In this document: in pieces, positions 15,494-23,169 of the stretch
Numbering within the stretch: the stretch's first letter is position 1
How the letters are laid out: the number at the start of each line of letters is the position of its first letter
IMG/VR virus record: IMGVR_UViG_3300049846_000643
Coordinates: 1 to 25,978 of that record
Source: a virus
Length of the DNA: 25,978 nucleotides
Direction: 5' to 3' (one strand)
The notes under the pieces: generated by a model
What the model was told of the DNA's origin: nothing
The model's database searches: none
The model's input: only the letters and a program-made list of their open reading frames with translations
Made by a program: the position numbers and the translations under genes

Positions 15494-15766
15494 CTACTCT
15501 CCTCCAAGTCCTACGTGCAGATCAGGGCGGATCAACACGTCAACGCGGTCATTCTTTGCGTGTTCGGTGGTGAGGTTCCCACGGGTGGTTGCCTCATCCT
15601 TGGTCACCTTCACGCGATGTCCATCTTGCGGATCACGGTATTCACGCCACGACCGCTGACGAGCGGCACCGGTCCCGAACTGCAACGTGCGAACCTTGTG
15701 CTTGAAGCACAAATCGTCGCCGTCACACTTTTGGCCTGGTGAACATTCGTCAACCATCAGAGACAT
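15494..15766 (-). CDS. Cys-rich small protein, possible metal binding (90 aa)
   Basis: The N-terminus holds Cys8, Cys14, Cys20 and His23 in CSPGQKCDGDDLCFKHK, a spacing that could bind zinc. The rest is basic and polar (TLQFGTGAARQRSWREYRDP, EHAKNDRVDVLIRPDLHVGL). Similar CDGDDxCFxHK patterns occur in uncharacterised actinophage proteins as I remember them. ATG 15766 has AGGAGG 4 nt upstream. The function is unknown; the position argues for a structural or assembly role. Confidence 0.65.
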   Translation of the reverse strand: MSLMVDECSPGQKCDGDDLCFKHKVRTLQFGTGAARQRSWREYRDPQDGHRVKVTKDEATTRGNLTTEHAKNDRVDVLIRPDLHVGLGGE

Positions 15767-15792
15767 GACACCTCCTAACCCCTTATCGGCAT

Positions 15793-16248
15793 CTACGACC
15801 GCAAAACTCTGACCATCACGAGGAGGTCTTCTCCGGGGTTTGTGGTGCCTACCTGAACCACGTCCACGGAGAGCCTGTCACCGGCCACGAAGGAGTCTGT
15901 GTCGAACGCGGTGATGACCGCAGACTCGTCCTGACCTGCGGAAATGGTGAGACGGTCGGCTGGGTTGGACCAGACCGAGATGCCGTTGATGAGAACGTCC
16001 ACCACAATGTCCTGTCCAACAGGTGAGACAGAAGTGACAGCCTGGACGCTCAGCATTTGAGCGGAAGTGTCAAACGGGATGTACGTCGTGCCGACCGCAG
16101 GCTCAATCTGGTCCTGCATCGTGAACTGATAAGTCTCATGCGCTGGCCCCGGAACACCCTGGAACCCCGACTGGCTGATCAGAACCGTGTTGTCATCAGA
16201 CTCAACAACGACCGTTACTGCATCGCTGGTGACCGAAACATCAGGCAC
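15793..16248 (-). CDS. Beta-rich appendage protein with a short collagen-like stub (151 aa)
   Basis: Beta-strand-rich throughout (VTVVVESDDNTVLISQSGFQ, QAVTSVSPVGQDIVVDVLIN, EDLLVMVRVLRS) with GVPGP at about residues 31-35, a single collagen-like Gly-X-Pro stub often found near trimerising fibre domains. The chosen GTG at 16248 has AGGAGG 6 nt upstream and overlaps the previous gene by 8 nt. Probable fibre or adaptor subunit; the exact role is unknown. Confidence 0.65.
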   Translation of the reverse strand: MPDVSVTSDAVTVVVESDDNTVLISQSGFQGVPGPAHETYQFTMQDQIEPAVGTTYIPFDTSAQMLSVQAVTSVSPVGQDIVVDVLINGISVWSNPADRLTISAGQDESAVITAFDTDSFVAGDRLSVDVVQVGTTNPGEDLLVMVRVLRS

Positions 16249-16627
16249 GAGTCACCTCCTTGGACACCTTGACCTTGCCCTGGAGATACCTGGTGACCTC
16301 ACCGCCCGAGGACTCCACCTCCAAGTCATACACCCCAGCAGTCCATGCGAGGGCTGCCGTCACCTCATCAGTGATGGTGACAGTGAACTTCCCCTGCCCC
16401 GCGTCAGTGATGACAATCTGCCCACCACCAGTAGTGAGAGCCAACAACGGGTTGAGATCAGCGATCCGCTTCCGAATGTGCATCCTGATCGAGCAACCCG
16501 TCAGATTCACCGGCGTTCCACCATCAGCGACCAAACCGCCCGAAGACAACTGGACGGGCATGGAAAACGTCGCACCCTGCTCAATGGTGATGTTCAGAGT
16601 GCCTGCCTTGCCCAGCAGATCAGCCAC
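16241..16627 (-). CDS. Ig-like beta-sandwich virion protein, fibre adaptor candidate (128 aa)
   Basis: It reads as one beta-sandwich: LNITIEQGATFSMPVQLSS, NLTGCSIRMHIRKR, GQIVITDAGQGKFTVTITDEV, AGVYDLEVESSGGEVTRYLQ and KVKVSKEVTR. The final strand pair ending G-x-V-x-V-S-x-E-V-T-R is a pattern I associate with small tail or fibre adaptor proteins in many phages. It is coupled to the following GTG-start gene. A structural role is likely; which part of the virion it joins is not evident. Confidence 0.65.
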   Translation of the reverse strand: MADLLGKAGTLNITIEQGATFSMPVQLSSGGLVADGGTPVNLTGCSIRMHIRKRIADLNPLLALTTGGGQIVITDAGQGKFTVTITDEVTAALAWTAGVYDLEVESSGGEVTRYLQGKVKVSKEVTRA

Positions 16628-16680
16628 GCCGGACTCCTTCCGTCCTTACTGTCATCGGCGCAGAAGAGGCCCGAATGTGA

Positions 16681-17199
16681 CTACCGGGTAGGTGAAGCGA
16701 CCTCGCCGATCCCCTGAAGTTCCCGGTACATCGGGGTGTCACCGCCGATAGGCCACTTAGTGGCCAACGTGGACTTCAGGGCCTGAATCTGCGAGTTCGT
16801 CGCGTCCAAGTCCTCACACGCCTCCAACAGCCTGCGCACGTTGTACTCATTCAACTGGTCGATCCGCGTGTTGAACTCCGGGCCGGTCGTGTTGAACAGT
16901 TCAACAACGTCCTCAGGGGTGAGGTGGTTCGGGTTCTCATCGTCGTCAGGGCCGATGGGTGGGGTGATCCGGATCAGCATCCCGTTGTTGAACGGGTCCG
17001 CCCGGTCATCGAGGACCTTCTCCTGGTTGCGGAGCCGGTCATACTCGCTGATCCGCAACTTCTGGCCGGGGCGACCACCCGCCTTGACCTTCCGCATGTT
17101 GCCGTCCATGCCGGTGACGTGGACATGCACCCACCCGGTGCCCGTGGTTTCCCAGACCTCTTCGGGGGTCTCAACCTGCTTGATGCTGCGCTCAGTCAC
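16681..17199 (-). CDS. Uncharacterised protein downstream of the capsid region (172 aa)
   Basis: Family not recognised. I chose GTG 17199 because it overlaps the upstream TGA (GTGA), a standard coupled start. Features include VHVHVTGMDGNMRKVKAGGR (beta, basic), a DRLRNQEKVLDDRADPFNNG segment, an acidic Pro-rich linker (ITPPIGPDDDENPNHL), and a C-terminal helical part (NEYNVRRLLEACEDLDATNS, IQALKSTLATKWP). It may be a capsid-associated or connector-proximal protein. Function unknown. Confidence 0.65.
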   Translation of the reverse strand: MTERSIKQVETPEEVWETTGTGWVHVHVTGMDGNMRKVKAGGRPGQKLRISEYDRLRNQEKVLDDRADPFNNGMLIRITPPIGPDDDENPNHLTPEDVVELFNTTGPEFNTRIDQLNEYNVRRLLEACEDLDATNSQIQALKSTLATKWPIGGDTPMYRELQGIGEVASPTR

Positions 17200-17705
17200 T
17201 TCTTCTTCGCCTCTCGGTAGACCCACTTGCGGATCGGCTTGGGCCGGTACGGGTAACGGTCCCTCACCCCGGCATCCAGCGCGTTGTACCCCTGCTTGTA
17301 CTGAGGCACCTGGAAGGTCTTGGACGTGTAGGACATCCCATGAGTGTCGAGGTCCATGACGTGGTAGTGGTTCACCATGTCATCCGCCTCACCCCGCATG
17401 AGAGCGCCCTGCCTGCCGACCTCCCGCAACTTCCGGAGGACGTACTTGGCCTTCTCCTTCTCCGCCCTGGTCTTGAACCCGACATCGCCGTAGAACCCGG
17501 CGTACTGAAGGTCCACCACACCCGCCCCAGTGTGGGAAGTCCCAGAGTAGGAAGTCTGCGGCCTCCAGGAGCCCTGCGGAACAGTGAACCTGAAGTCCCA
17601 GCGGGGATGCTCGTCCCTGATGTGGTTCTCCGTCGCGATCAACGCTTGCCGCTGGCGACGGGTCATGTACGCGCCGCGCCAGATCACCCGGTCGTATTGG
17701 TCCAT
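17196..17705 (-). CDS. M15 / DD-peptidase-like protein next to the capsid gene (169 aa)
   Basis: The core matches the Hedgehog/DD-peptidase (M15) zinc-binding layout: SYSGTSHTGAGVVDL gives His58 and Asp65 with the typical H-x6-D spacing, and NHYHVMDLD gives His113/His115 as the third ligand. The M15 Glu or Asp expected three residues before the last His is Asn112 here, so activity may be altered or another acid may serve. I chose ATG 17705; a GTG at 17741 is in frame, but a 20-bp palindrome and a -10-like TACTAT lie in between. Neither start has a clear ribosome site. It is the first gene after the capsid terminator. It could cleave peptidoglycan cross-links at entry or be a structural relative. 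Confidence 0.6.
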   Translation of the reverse strand: MDQYDRVIWRGAYMTRRQRQALIATENHIRDEHPRWDFRFTVPQGSWRPQTSYSGTSHTGAGVVDLQYAGFYGDVGFKTRAEKEKAKYVLRKLREVGRQGALMRGEADDMVNHYHVMDLDTHGMSYTSKTFQVPQYKQGYNALDAGVRDRYPYRPKPIRKWVYREAKKK

Positions 17706-17712
17706 GTGCTCA

Positions 17713-17740
17713 ATAGTACAAGAACGCCCGTTCTTGTCCA
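17713..17740 (-). promoter_or_regulatory. Promoter-like sequence with embedded palindrome before the M15-like gene
   Basis: On the minus strand TGGACA (17740-17735) is followed by a 16-nt spacer and TACTAT (17718-17713, fits TANNNT). The 20-bp palindrome ACAAGAACG-GG-CGTTCTTGT (17737-17718) fills the spacer, a classic operator position. It contains GAAC-N4-GTTC, resembling Gram-positive LexA boxes. The predicted transcription start falls at or near ATG 17705, so the message could be leaderless. Confidence 0.4.
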
Positions 17741-17751
17741 CGACACGCGCA

Positions 17752-17790
17752 CGAGAAAGCCCCCCAAGTTTCCCTGGGGGGCTTCTCTCG
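17752..17790 (-). terminator. Strong terminator-like hairpin after the major capsid gene
   Basis: Arms 17752-17766 and 17775-17790 pair over about 14 bp with one bulged base (AAGCCCCCCA with TGGGGGGCTT plus outer GAGA/TCTC), loop about 8 nt. It lies 17 bp past the capsid stop, where many phages separate capsid expression from later genes. On the minus strand the right arm runs into CTTTCTC, a weak U-rich end. Confidence 0.75.
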
Positions 17791-17806
17791 CGGGGTCAGT
17801 TACACC

Positions 17807-18793
17807 TTACGGCGTGACCGAGGAGTCCACGATGCGACGCGCCTGCTCTGGGTGGTGGATGAGGCCACCGATGTCCCGCCGACCACGGTAGTGGCGGTAG
17901 TCCACGGTGTTCTCTTCCCAACTCTTGGTCTGCATCCCGCCGTAGAAGGCGAACTGTCCGACGTTGCCGCCGAAGACCCAGAGTTCGTTGGCCGGGATGT
18001 ACGAAGCGCCGTTCTCGTCGGTGTAGTTGAACACCCGAACGACGTTCGCACCACGGTAGGTGCCGACCATGCCACGCGCACGCAGTTCCTCAGCGGCAGC
18101 CTCGGTGAAGTTACCCGAACCGGTACCGATGATGTCGGACACTGCGTCCACCATGGCGGCGCGACCGATCACCGTGATCGGAGCGCGGCCTGCACCCGAA
18201 GGCTTCACCGAGTCACCCACGTCACGGATCGCGTCGTTGAGTTCACCGGAGGTGAGGCCGGTGGAAGCAACGTAGTACGGAGACGTGTTCGGGATGGCCG
18301 CCTGGAGCAGGTTGAACATGCGGCGGTTGATCTCCGCGTCGAGGCGCTGCTCAGCAAGGCTGACCAGTGACTCGATGGTCTCCGCGAAGTTCGCACGCAA
18401 CTTGTCGTCGTGCTCGCTGACGTGGAAGCCAATCGTGTCCCGAGGCAGCGTCCACCGCTCGGTCTTCAACTGGCTTTCCTCGATGTAGCCACCGCGTGAG
18501 GTGTAGAACACCTTCAGACCGCGACGCTCGGTGAGTTCAACGGTGTCGAACTCCTCAACGTTGGCCACCTGGAAGTACGAACCGAACAGGTTCTCGAACT
18601 GGAACCCGTAGTCCAGCCGGGAGGCGACAACGGCGGCAACCTCGCGGTGCCAACGCTCGTCGTCCCAGTTGTTTCGGGCTTCCTCGTTCAGCGAAGCCTT
18701 CAGCCGGTCGTACTCTTCGATGTGCTCGCGGCTCGGACGCCCGAAGGGGTCCATGGAGGCCCGAGCCCGGATGAGGTCGTTTACCTTGGTCAT
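17807..18793 (-). CDS. Major capsid protein, HK97 fold (328 aa)
   Basis: Main shell subunit. The order portal, protease, scaffold, decoration, then this gene is the standard capsid cassette. The N-terminal ~65 residues are helical and charged (IEEYDRLKASLNEEARNNWD). An E-loop-like stretch follows (RRGLKVFYTSRGGYIEES), then the spine-helix region (AETIESLVSLAEQRLDAEIN), the A-domain region (RAPITVIGRAAMVDAVSDII) and a C-terminal NELWVFGG...GQFAFYGGMQ segment. Start ATG with AAAGGGGG upstream. The strong hairpin after the stop fits a highly expressed gene. Fold assignment is by context and length, without a structure search. Confidence 0.85.
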   Translation of the reverse strand: MTKVNDLIRARASMDPFGRPSREHIEEYDRLKASLNEEARNNWDDERWHREVAAVVASRLDYGFQFENLFGSYFQVANVEEFDTVELTERRGLKVFYTSRGGYIEESQLKTERWTLPRDTIGFHVSEHDDKLRANFAETIESLVSLAEQRLDAEINRRMFNLLQAAIPNTSPYYVASTGLTSGELNDAIRDVGDSVKPSGAGRAPITVIGRAAMVDAVSDIIGTGSGNFTEAAAEELRARGMVGTYRGANVVRVFNYTDENGASYIPANELWVFGGNVGQFAFYGGMQTKSWEENTVDYRHYRGRRDIGGLIHHPEQARRIVDSSVTP

Positions 18794-18804
18794 GTCGCCC
18801 CCTT

Positions 18805-19335
18805 TCAGAAGGTCAGAACCGCTTCGACGTAGCCACCGGCCACGTCAACTGATGTGACAACGAACCAGTGCGGGATGGTGGTGCCGTCAGACTCCACCCA
18901 CTTGCTCCCGTCCCAGCCCAGACGGTCACCCACCGCAACTCCGGTAAGGGTGGCCATGGTCACCGTCGAGGTCGTCCGGCCATCGGCGCGGGTCGTCCCG
19001 GTGGTGTTCTTGTACCAGACCTTCACGCCAGCGCCGCTGGAGATGACGGACAACTTGTCCGCGAGGGCGGTGCCGTTGTCGTAGGAGTCGTACCCCATCG
19101 TGTCGTAGGTGCCACGGATGTGGTTCTCCTCCTGGACAAGGATGCCGCTCTTTCCAGGTACTGGTGTGGCGTTGGCTGCCGACTGCTTCAGGTAACCCGG
19201 TGACGCCGGGTCGATCTCAACAGCGGTACCCAACTTCAGGCTGGACGCGACCGGGGTCTTGAACCGACCCTCGGACAGTCGCAGACTCTCATCGCTCCGG
19301 CGGAAGCCGAAGTTCAGGCCGTAGTCACTGGCCAT
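18805..19335 (-). CDS. Probable head decoration protein (176 aa)
   Basis: The region LKLGTAVEIDPASPGYLKQS (about 34-53), followed by GKSGILVQEENHIRG, resembles the GxAVxIDPxxPGYxK pattern of proteins encoded just before the capsid gene in many actinophages. The second half is beta-rich (ATLTGVAVGDRLGWDGSKWV, GGYVEAVLTF). The start has GGAGGG upstream. Decoration proteins bind and stabilise the expanded HK97-type shell. The call is contextual plus this motif. Confidence 0.6.
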   Translation of the reverse strand: MASDYGLNFGFRRSDESLRLSEGRFKTPVASSLKLGTAVEIDPASPGYLKQSAANATPVPGKSGILVQEENHIRGTYDTMGYDSYDNGTALADKLSVISSGAGVKVWYKNTTGTTRADGRTTSTVTMATLTGVAVGDRLGWDGSKWVESDGTTIPHWFVVTSVDVAGGYVEAVLTF

Positions 19336-19339
19336 GTTG

Positions 19340-19888
19340 TCAGCCCTCCTTCGGAGCGACGTAGGAACGCATCAGGAAGTTGCGAGCGCCTGGAGCGGAC
19401 TCAGCGTCCTTAGGTGACACGCGGTCACCCTCCATGGCGGTCTCGCGGGGTGGGGCACCCTCGGAAGTCTTGGGTGCGTCCTTGGCGGTCTCGCGAAGAT
19501 CGGCCACATACCCGTCGAACGCCTCGTCGTCCATCGCGACGATGCGGTTCACCCTTGACTCGTCCGAGAAGAACTCGTCGGTCAGGTGACTCGCGGCCTC
19601 ACGAACCTTGGAGAGTCGCTCGTCCTTGCGGGCGAGAGCGGCCTTCTCAGCCTCCACCTGCGCGAGGTAGTCCTCGTGCTTGGCTTCGGCCTCCTTGGCC
19701 TTCAACTCTGCCGCCTCACGGGCGGCGATCTCGACATCGAGTTTGTTGGCCAGTTCGGCCTTCTCACTCTCCAGCGTCGTGATCTTGTCCTTCAGTTCGG
19801 CGGACTCACGAGCAACACGGTCTGCGACGATGGCGTATGCCTCGTCTTCGGAGAACACCCGATCCTTCACTGGGGTGGTCTCTCCCAT
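19340..19888 (-). CDS. Capsid scaffolding protein (182 aa)
   Basis: Acidic and almost entirely helical. A long coiled coil runs over about residues 28-100 (ESAELKDKITTLESEKAELA, EAAELKAKEAEAKHEDYLAQ). A disordered Pro/Ser/Glu region follows, then a basic C-terminal end (RNFLMRSYVAPKEG) of the kind that contacts the capsid subunit. The position between the protease and decoration/capsid genes is diagnostic. ATG 19888 has GAGGAGGA with good spacing. Scaffold directs procapsid assembly and is removed by the protease encoded upstream. Confidence 0.85.
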   Translation of the reverse strand: MGETTPVKDRVFSEDEAYAIVADRVARESAELKDKITTLESEKAELANKLDVEIAAREAAELKAKEAEAKHEDYLAQVEAEKAALARKDERLSKVREAASHLTDEFFSDESRVNRIVAMDDEAFDGYVADLRETAKDAPKTSEGAPPRETAMEGDRVSPKDAESAPGARNFLMRSYVAPKEG

Positions 19889-20018
19889 GTCTCGTCCTCC
19901 TCTTTCCTGTAAGGGGCCGAGACATGCTCGACCTTCCTAGTGTCGGTATCGGCAGAATCCTGCACAAATAGAGCCAACCAGGACATTAGAACGCACGTTG
20001 CCGCGTTTTTCTGGGAGG
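19889..20018 (-). promoter_or_regulatory. 130-bp gap between protease and scaffold, possible promoter and motif copy
   Basis: The gap holds one copy of the dispersed palindromic motif (19989-20002). On the minus strand the motif runs directly into TCTAAT, a close match to a -10 box, but no matching -35 hexamer is visible. The ribosome site for the scaffold gene lies at its downstream end. No coding potential seen. Confidence 0.35.
19989..20002. repeat. Motif GAACGNNCGTTGCC, intergenic copy
   Basis: The sequence GAACGCACGTTGCC contains the palindrome AACGCACGTT. It is identical over 14 nt to the copy at 4597-4610. It lies in the non-coding gap between the protease and scaffold genes, so codon use cannot explain it. 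Confidence 0.7.
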
Positions 20019-20945
20019 TTAGACCGTGCCGTTGGCGTAGGCGATGACCATTGCGACCATCTGCTCTGCGTCAGCCCGGTCGAGGGTGTCGCTGAGGTGG
20101 TTGTGTTCGGCGACCTCAGCGGCTTGCCGCATGACAGTTGCGTCGGCCTTGCCCCATCCGGGTCGGACTGGGGGGATGATCACCGCTCCGCCGAGGAATG
20201 TCGGCTGGTTGAACCGTCTGATGGACGACTTCTCCCGGATGTGCTGGCAGACCTTGGCGGGTTCCCGCATGACGCTCTTGTAGGGGAAGGTGTCGCCGCA
20301 GCCGGGGCGTCCGGGGCCGTCGATGCAGGTCACGGTCTCGGCGACGCACTCCATCGAGTACCAGAGAGTGTTCGACAAGGAAGCCTTTTCGATAACTTCC
20401 GTCTCTCTTGGGTAGATGAACTTCCAGATCGCTGACATAGCCTGGATGTGATTGCCGACAGTATCGGCGGCTTCGCGGTACACCATCTTGGAGTCCACCA
20501 GGGTGCCGATGATGTGCTTCTCGTCGTGGAGCCAGTTCAGCGGCCCGTTCGCGACCGTCGCCTGCGCCAACTCCAAGTCCTCGGTAGACCAGAAAGCGTT
20601 GTTCCGGTTCGGCGCGTCAGCCTCCACGAACCGCCCATGCAGGTAGGTGAAGTTCGGGTTCGCCGAAGACGCCTTCTCCCACGCGGCCTGGTCTTCCACG
20701 CCGAGGGTGGAGGCGGGGGCGGTGAGGATCAAAGAACCCTTATCGCCATTGACGACAAACGACGGCTCTCTGACCTGCGGGTTTTCGTCGGAAGGAGAGT
20801 TATTGACCCCAAACGACGATTTACCGGCCCCTACCCCCGATCCGAGAACGTCCGTTGTCGTGTCAGCATCACCCTCAACACTAACTTGACCGTTCGGCCA
20901 CTTCGGCTTGAACTGCTCCTTCAACTCACCAACACGCATCATCAT
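20019..20945 (-). CDS. Prohead protease / capsid maturation protease (308 aa)
   Basis: The candidate catalytic His is in GPLNWLHDEKHIIGTLVDSK (His140) and the candidate Ser in LSNTLWYSMECVAETVTC (Ser197). This matches the His-then-Ser arrangement of herpesvirus-type phage proteases, in which NHD...IG and S-x-G/E-F-like segments line the active site. A Cys-rich patch (CIDGPGRPGC) and a C-terminal helical tail with TLDRADAEQMVAMVIAYANG follow. The first ~75 residues are low-complexity and Gly/Ser/Asp-rich. ATG 20945 overlaps the portal TGA (TGATG), with several ATGs in a row. The position between portal and scaffold supports the call. It would cleave scaffold and possibly the capsid N-terminus. 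Confidence 0.75.
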   Translation of the reverse strand: MMMRVGELKEQFKPKWPNGQVSVEGDADTTTDVLGSGVGAGKSSFGVNNSPSDENPQVREPSFVVNGDKGSLILTAPASTLGVEDQAAWEKASSANPNFTYLHGRFVEADAPNRNNAFWSTEDLELAQATVANGPLNWLHDEKHIIGTLVDSKMVYREAADTVGNHIQAMSAIWKFIYPRETEVIEKASLSNTLWYSMECVAETVTCIDGPGRPGCGDTFPYKSVMREPAKVCQHIREKSSIRRFNQPTFLGGAVIIPPVRPGWGKADATVMRQAAEVAEHNHLSDTLDRADAEQMVAMVIAYANGTV

Positions 20946-22672
20946 CACTCACTCTTCTTCGTCGAAGGTGCGTTCGTAGTAGTTCTCGGCTTCACCTGGC
21001 CCTGAACAGACTGCGGCGGCTGCCCACCACCGAACGGACGGCCACCCTGAGCACCATCCATCTGCGGGCTGGAGAAGGGCACCTGCGAACCGAAGATCGC
21101 ATCCATGCCAGACTCCTCCTCATTGAGGCGACGCTGAGCCTCAACCTCCTGATCGAAGCCGAAGAACTCCAGGATCGACTCGCGGGACAGTTCCCGCTGA
21201 GTACGCAGCGACATGACCGCCTGAACCACCTGAGCATCGGAGTCGAGTTGCACGTTACGTGGCACGAAAGCGATGTTGGGTTCGTCTTCGAACTTGCCCT
21301 TGTTCCGGGGGTGCTCGACGACGGCGTGGGCGATGCGCTTCTCCAACTCGCGCTTGATCATCAGGCGGCGAGACTCCAGAAGCCGCGCCACCCCACGCGC
21401 CACCGTCAACGTGGACTCGTTCCGCTGCCCCGAACCGGTGACCGTCAACGACCCGAGCGCCCGGTTCAAGATGCGCCGGTCGATGGTGTCGTACTTCCCT
21501 GACTCCAACACCGAGTCCTGGGCTGGGGTGATGATCTCCACGGTGAGGCGGTGGTCGGAGATGATGACCGGCAGTTTCGCCAGCACCTGGAAGTTATCGC
21601 GGAGGTTCGCCATCTCCTCCGGGAGCGCCGGGTCATCCTTCTCGCCCTTCTTGATGAGCAGGATGTAGTTCGCCGCACCGACCAGCATCACCCGGTCGGC
21701 CTCCATCAACTGGGTCTTCAGGTCCAGCAGGGAGAAAGTCCCCTTCAGCCGGACATCGGGGAAACGCCGGTAGTCGGGGGTAGTCACCGTGTGGCGGAAC
21801 ACATTGTCCGGGTTCAGTTCGATGAGGCGGCGCGGGTCGATGCCCATCTTCGACAGGCCCTCAGCCTCATCCCTGGACGGGATGTACGGGCCGATGAAGA
21901 ACCGCTCCATGATCGGGTCGAAGCGGGTGCCATCCATGACCCGTTCGAAGGCATCAATCTCCCCCTTGGTGGCCTGCCACGCGAGACGGTCCTGCCCGAA
22001 CATGCCCGACCCAATAGGGACCACCCGCATCGGGTCCATGAACGTGATGCCCTGAGGACACCAGATGTCGTACTTCTTCTTCCGCTTCGGGCCACGCTTC
22101 GGCTTCAGCGGGCGGTTCGTCTCCGGGTCGCGGGGCTCCTCGAAAGTGTCCTGGGTACCCAGCGCCGGGTCGCCAGGAATCTTGACCAGCGGCTCTTCCT
22201 TCGGCGGGGCGTACCCCCGCACCGTGTACTCCTTCTGCCCCCACCAGATACCCATGACGACCTGGGAGTACGTGAACTCCTCCCGCCACCACGTCCGAAC
22301 CACCTTGTCGAGGTCCAGGTCGCGGCTGATCTGGTTGAACACGTCCGCGTCATCCGGTTCGTCGGACTCCCACTGCATCCCCTGGAACGCCAAACCTTCA
22401 GTGACATCAGCCACCCCACCCACCACGTCGTCGTTCTCCACGGCGCGGCGGGCAATCTCCATCTGCCCATACGGGTTGTCCGGGGCGACATAGGAGGACC
22501 GGTCGAACATCGACAACTTCTGGCGGGCGGCCCGCTGGTTGGCGACCCAGTTCGACAGTTCCCTGCCGATCTTCTCCACCGACCCCTGGATCATCTGGTC
22601 TGGGAGGCCAGAAGCGTTCACCCACCCAACGTCGGACTCTTCGCCCTTGTGGACAGTGACGTGCTCAGTCAT
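20945..22672 (-). CDS. Portal protein (575 aa)
   Basis: Dodecameric portal through which DNA is packaged and released. Evidence is the position after the terminase and before the protease and scaffold genes, a length typical of the family, and internal segments that fit portal folds: an N-terminal region (NWVANQRAARQKLSMFDRSS), a wing region with TWWREEFTYSQVVMGIWWG, stem and crown helices, and a Gln/Gly/Pro-rich C-terminus (GGRPFGGGQPPQSVQGQVKP). The basic segment PLKPKRGPKRKKKYDIW (about 190-206) is notable and may face DNA. The start ATG overlaps the upstream gene (ATGA). Confidence 0.85.
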   Translation of the reverse strand: MTEHVTVHKGEESDVGWVNASGLPDQMIQGSVEKIGRELSNWVANQRAARQKLSMFDRSSYVAPDNPYGQMEIARRAVENDDVVGGVADVTEGLAFQGMQWESDEPDDADVFNQISRDLDLDKVVRTWWREEFTYSQVVMGIWWGQKEYTVRGYAPPKEEPLVKIPGDPALGTQDTFEEPRDPETNRPLKPKRGPKRKKKYDIWCPQGITFMDPMRVVPIGSGMFGQDRLAWQATKGEIDAFERVMDGTRFDPIMERFFIGPYIPSRDEAEGLSKMGIDPRRLIELNPDNVFRHTVTTPDYRRFPDVRLKGTFSLLDLKTQLMEADRVMLVGAANYILLIKKGEKDDPALPEEMANLRDNFQVLAKLPVIISDHRLTVEIITPAQDSVLESGKYDTIDRRILNRALGSLTVTGSGQRNESTLTVARGVARLLESRRLMIKRELEKRIAHAVVEHPRNKGKFEDEPNIAFVPRNVQLDSDAQVVQAVMSLRTQRELSRESILEFFGFDQEVEAQRRLNEEESGMDAIFGSQVPFSSPQMDGAQGGRPFGGGQPPQSVQGQVKPRTTTNAPSTKKSE

Positions 22673-23121
22673 CGCATGATCTCCAGGTCTTGGCGGTGAA
22701 TCTCAACGAGGCGGGAAGCGATCTTGAACTGGGACTCGATCTCCTTCAGGAACCGGTCCACCTGCTGGGTGCGGATGCGGGTGTACTGACGGTCAGCGGA
22801 CTCGACCCGGTGGAGGAGAACAGCCAGTTCCGTGAGGCGTGCCCCGTAGGCGGAGCACTCGCGCATCACCTGGTCAGGGTGCTTGATGTGGAACTGGCGC
22901 ATGGCGGCGGCGATCCCGTCGAGTTCGTTCTGAATCTCGTCGCGGGTCCCGAGATGGCCGGGTGTCGAAAGTGGCGCCATCACGTTGCCTACGAGAACGG
23001 GCGTTGCCACGGTCGTTTCGCACTCGTGGTCGTTCCCGGAGTACAGGTCGCCGCACTTCGAGCACTCCCGGACAGCCTCCGGGGTGAAATCGACCTCGAA
23101 GTGCATCTCTGACGTGGGCAT
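22669..23121 (-). CDS. Zinc-ribbon-like small protein before portal (150 aa)
   Basis: The N-terminal part holds Cys20-x2-Cys23 and His32-x-Cys34 in CSKCGDLYSGNDHEC, a plausible zinc-binding knuckle. The C-terminal part is helical (RDEIQNELDGIAAAMRQFHI, ADRQYTRIRTQQVDRFLKEI, ESQFKIASRLVEIHRQDLEI). I chose ATG 23121 because GGAGGA lies 6 nt upstream; an earlier in-frame ATG (23154) would fall inside a stem-loop. It is coupled to the portal by an ATGA overlap, suggesting a role in portal assembly or packaging. Family not recognised. Confidence 0.7.
   Translation of the reverse strand: MPTSEMHFEVDFTPEAVRECSKCGDLYSGNDHECETTVATPVLVGNVMAPLSTPGHLGTRDEIQNELDGIAAAMRQFHIKHPDQVMRECSAYGARLTELAVLLHRVESADRQYTRIRTQQVDRFLKEIESQFKIASRLVEIHRQDLEIMR
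22995..23008. repeat. Motif GAACGNNCGTTGCC, coding copy
   Basis: GAACGGGCGTTGCC inside the Cys-rich gene; on the coding strand it reads as Ala-Thr(ACG)-Pro-Val(GTT), the frame shared by most coding copies. Confidence 0.6.
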
Positions 23122-23134
23122 GGTGAGTCCTCCG

Positions 23135-23169
23135 TTGAGTTCATCGGCAAACAACCCCGATCAACTCAA
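23135..23169 (-). promoter_or_regulatory. Stem-loop abutting the ribosome site of the pre-portal gene
   Basis: Arms TTGAGTT-C-ATCGG (23135-23147) and CCGAT-C-AACTCAA (23157-23169) pair over 12 bp with one C/C mismatch around a 9-nt loop. The ribosome site CGGAGGA starts immediately at its 3' foot on the minus strand. It could act as a translational control hairpin, an RNase-protective 5' end, or a terminator for transcripts from the terminase side. Confidence 0.6.

Noticed and set aside
21551-22699. 382-aa plus-strand open frame opposite the portal gene
   Set aside because: Composition (Arg/His/Leu/Val-rich) is typical of an antisense shadow of GC-rich coding DNA, and the minus-strand portal explains the region.
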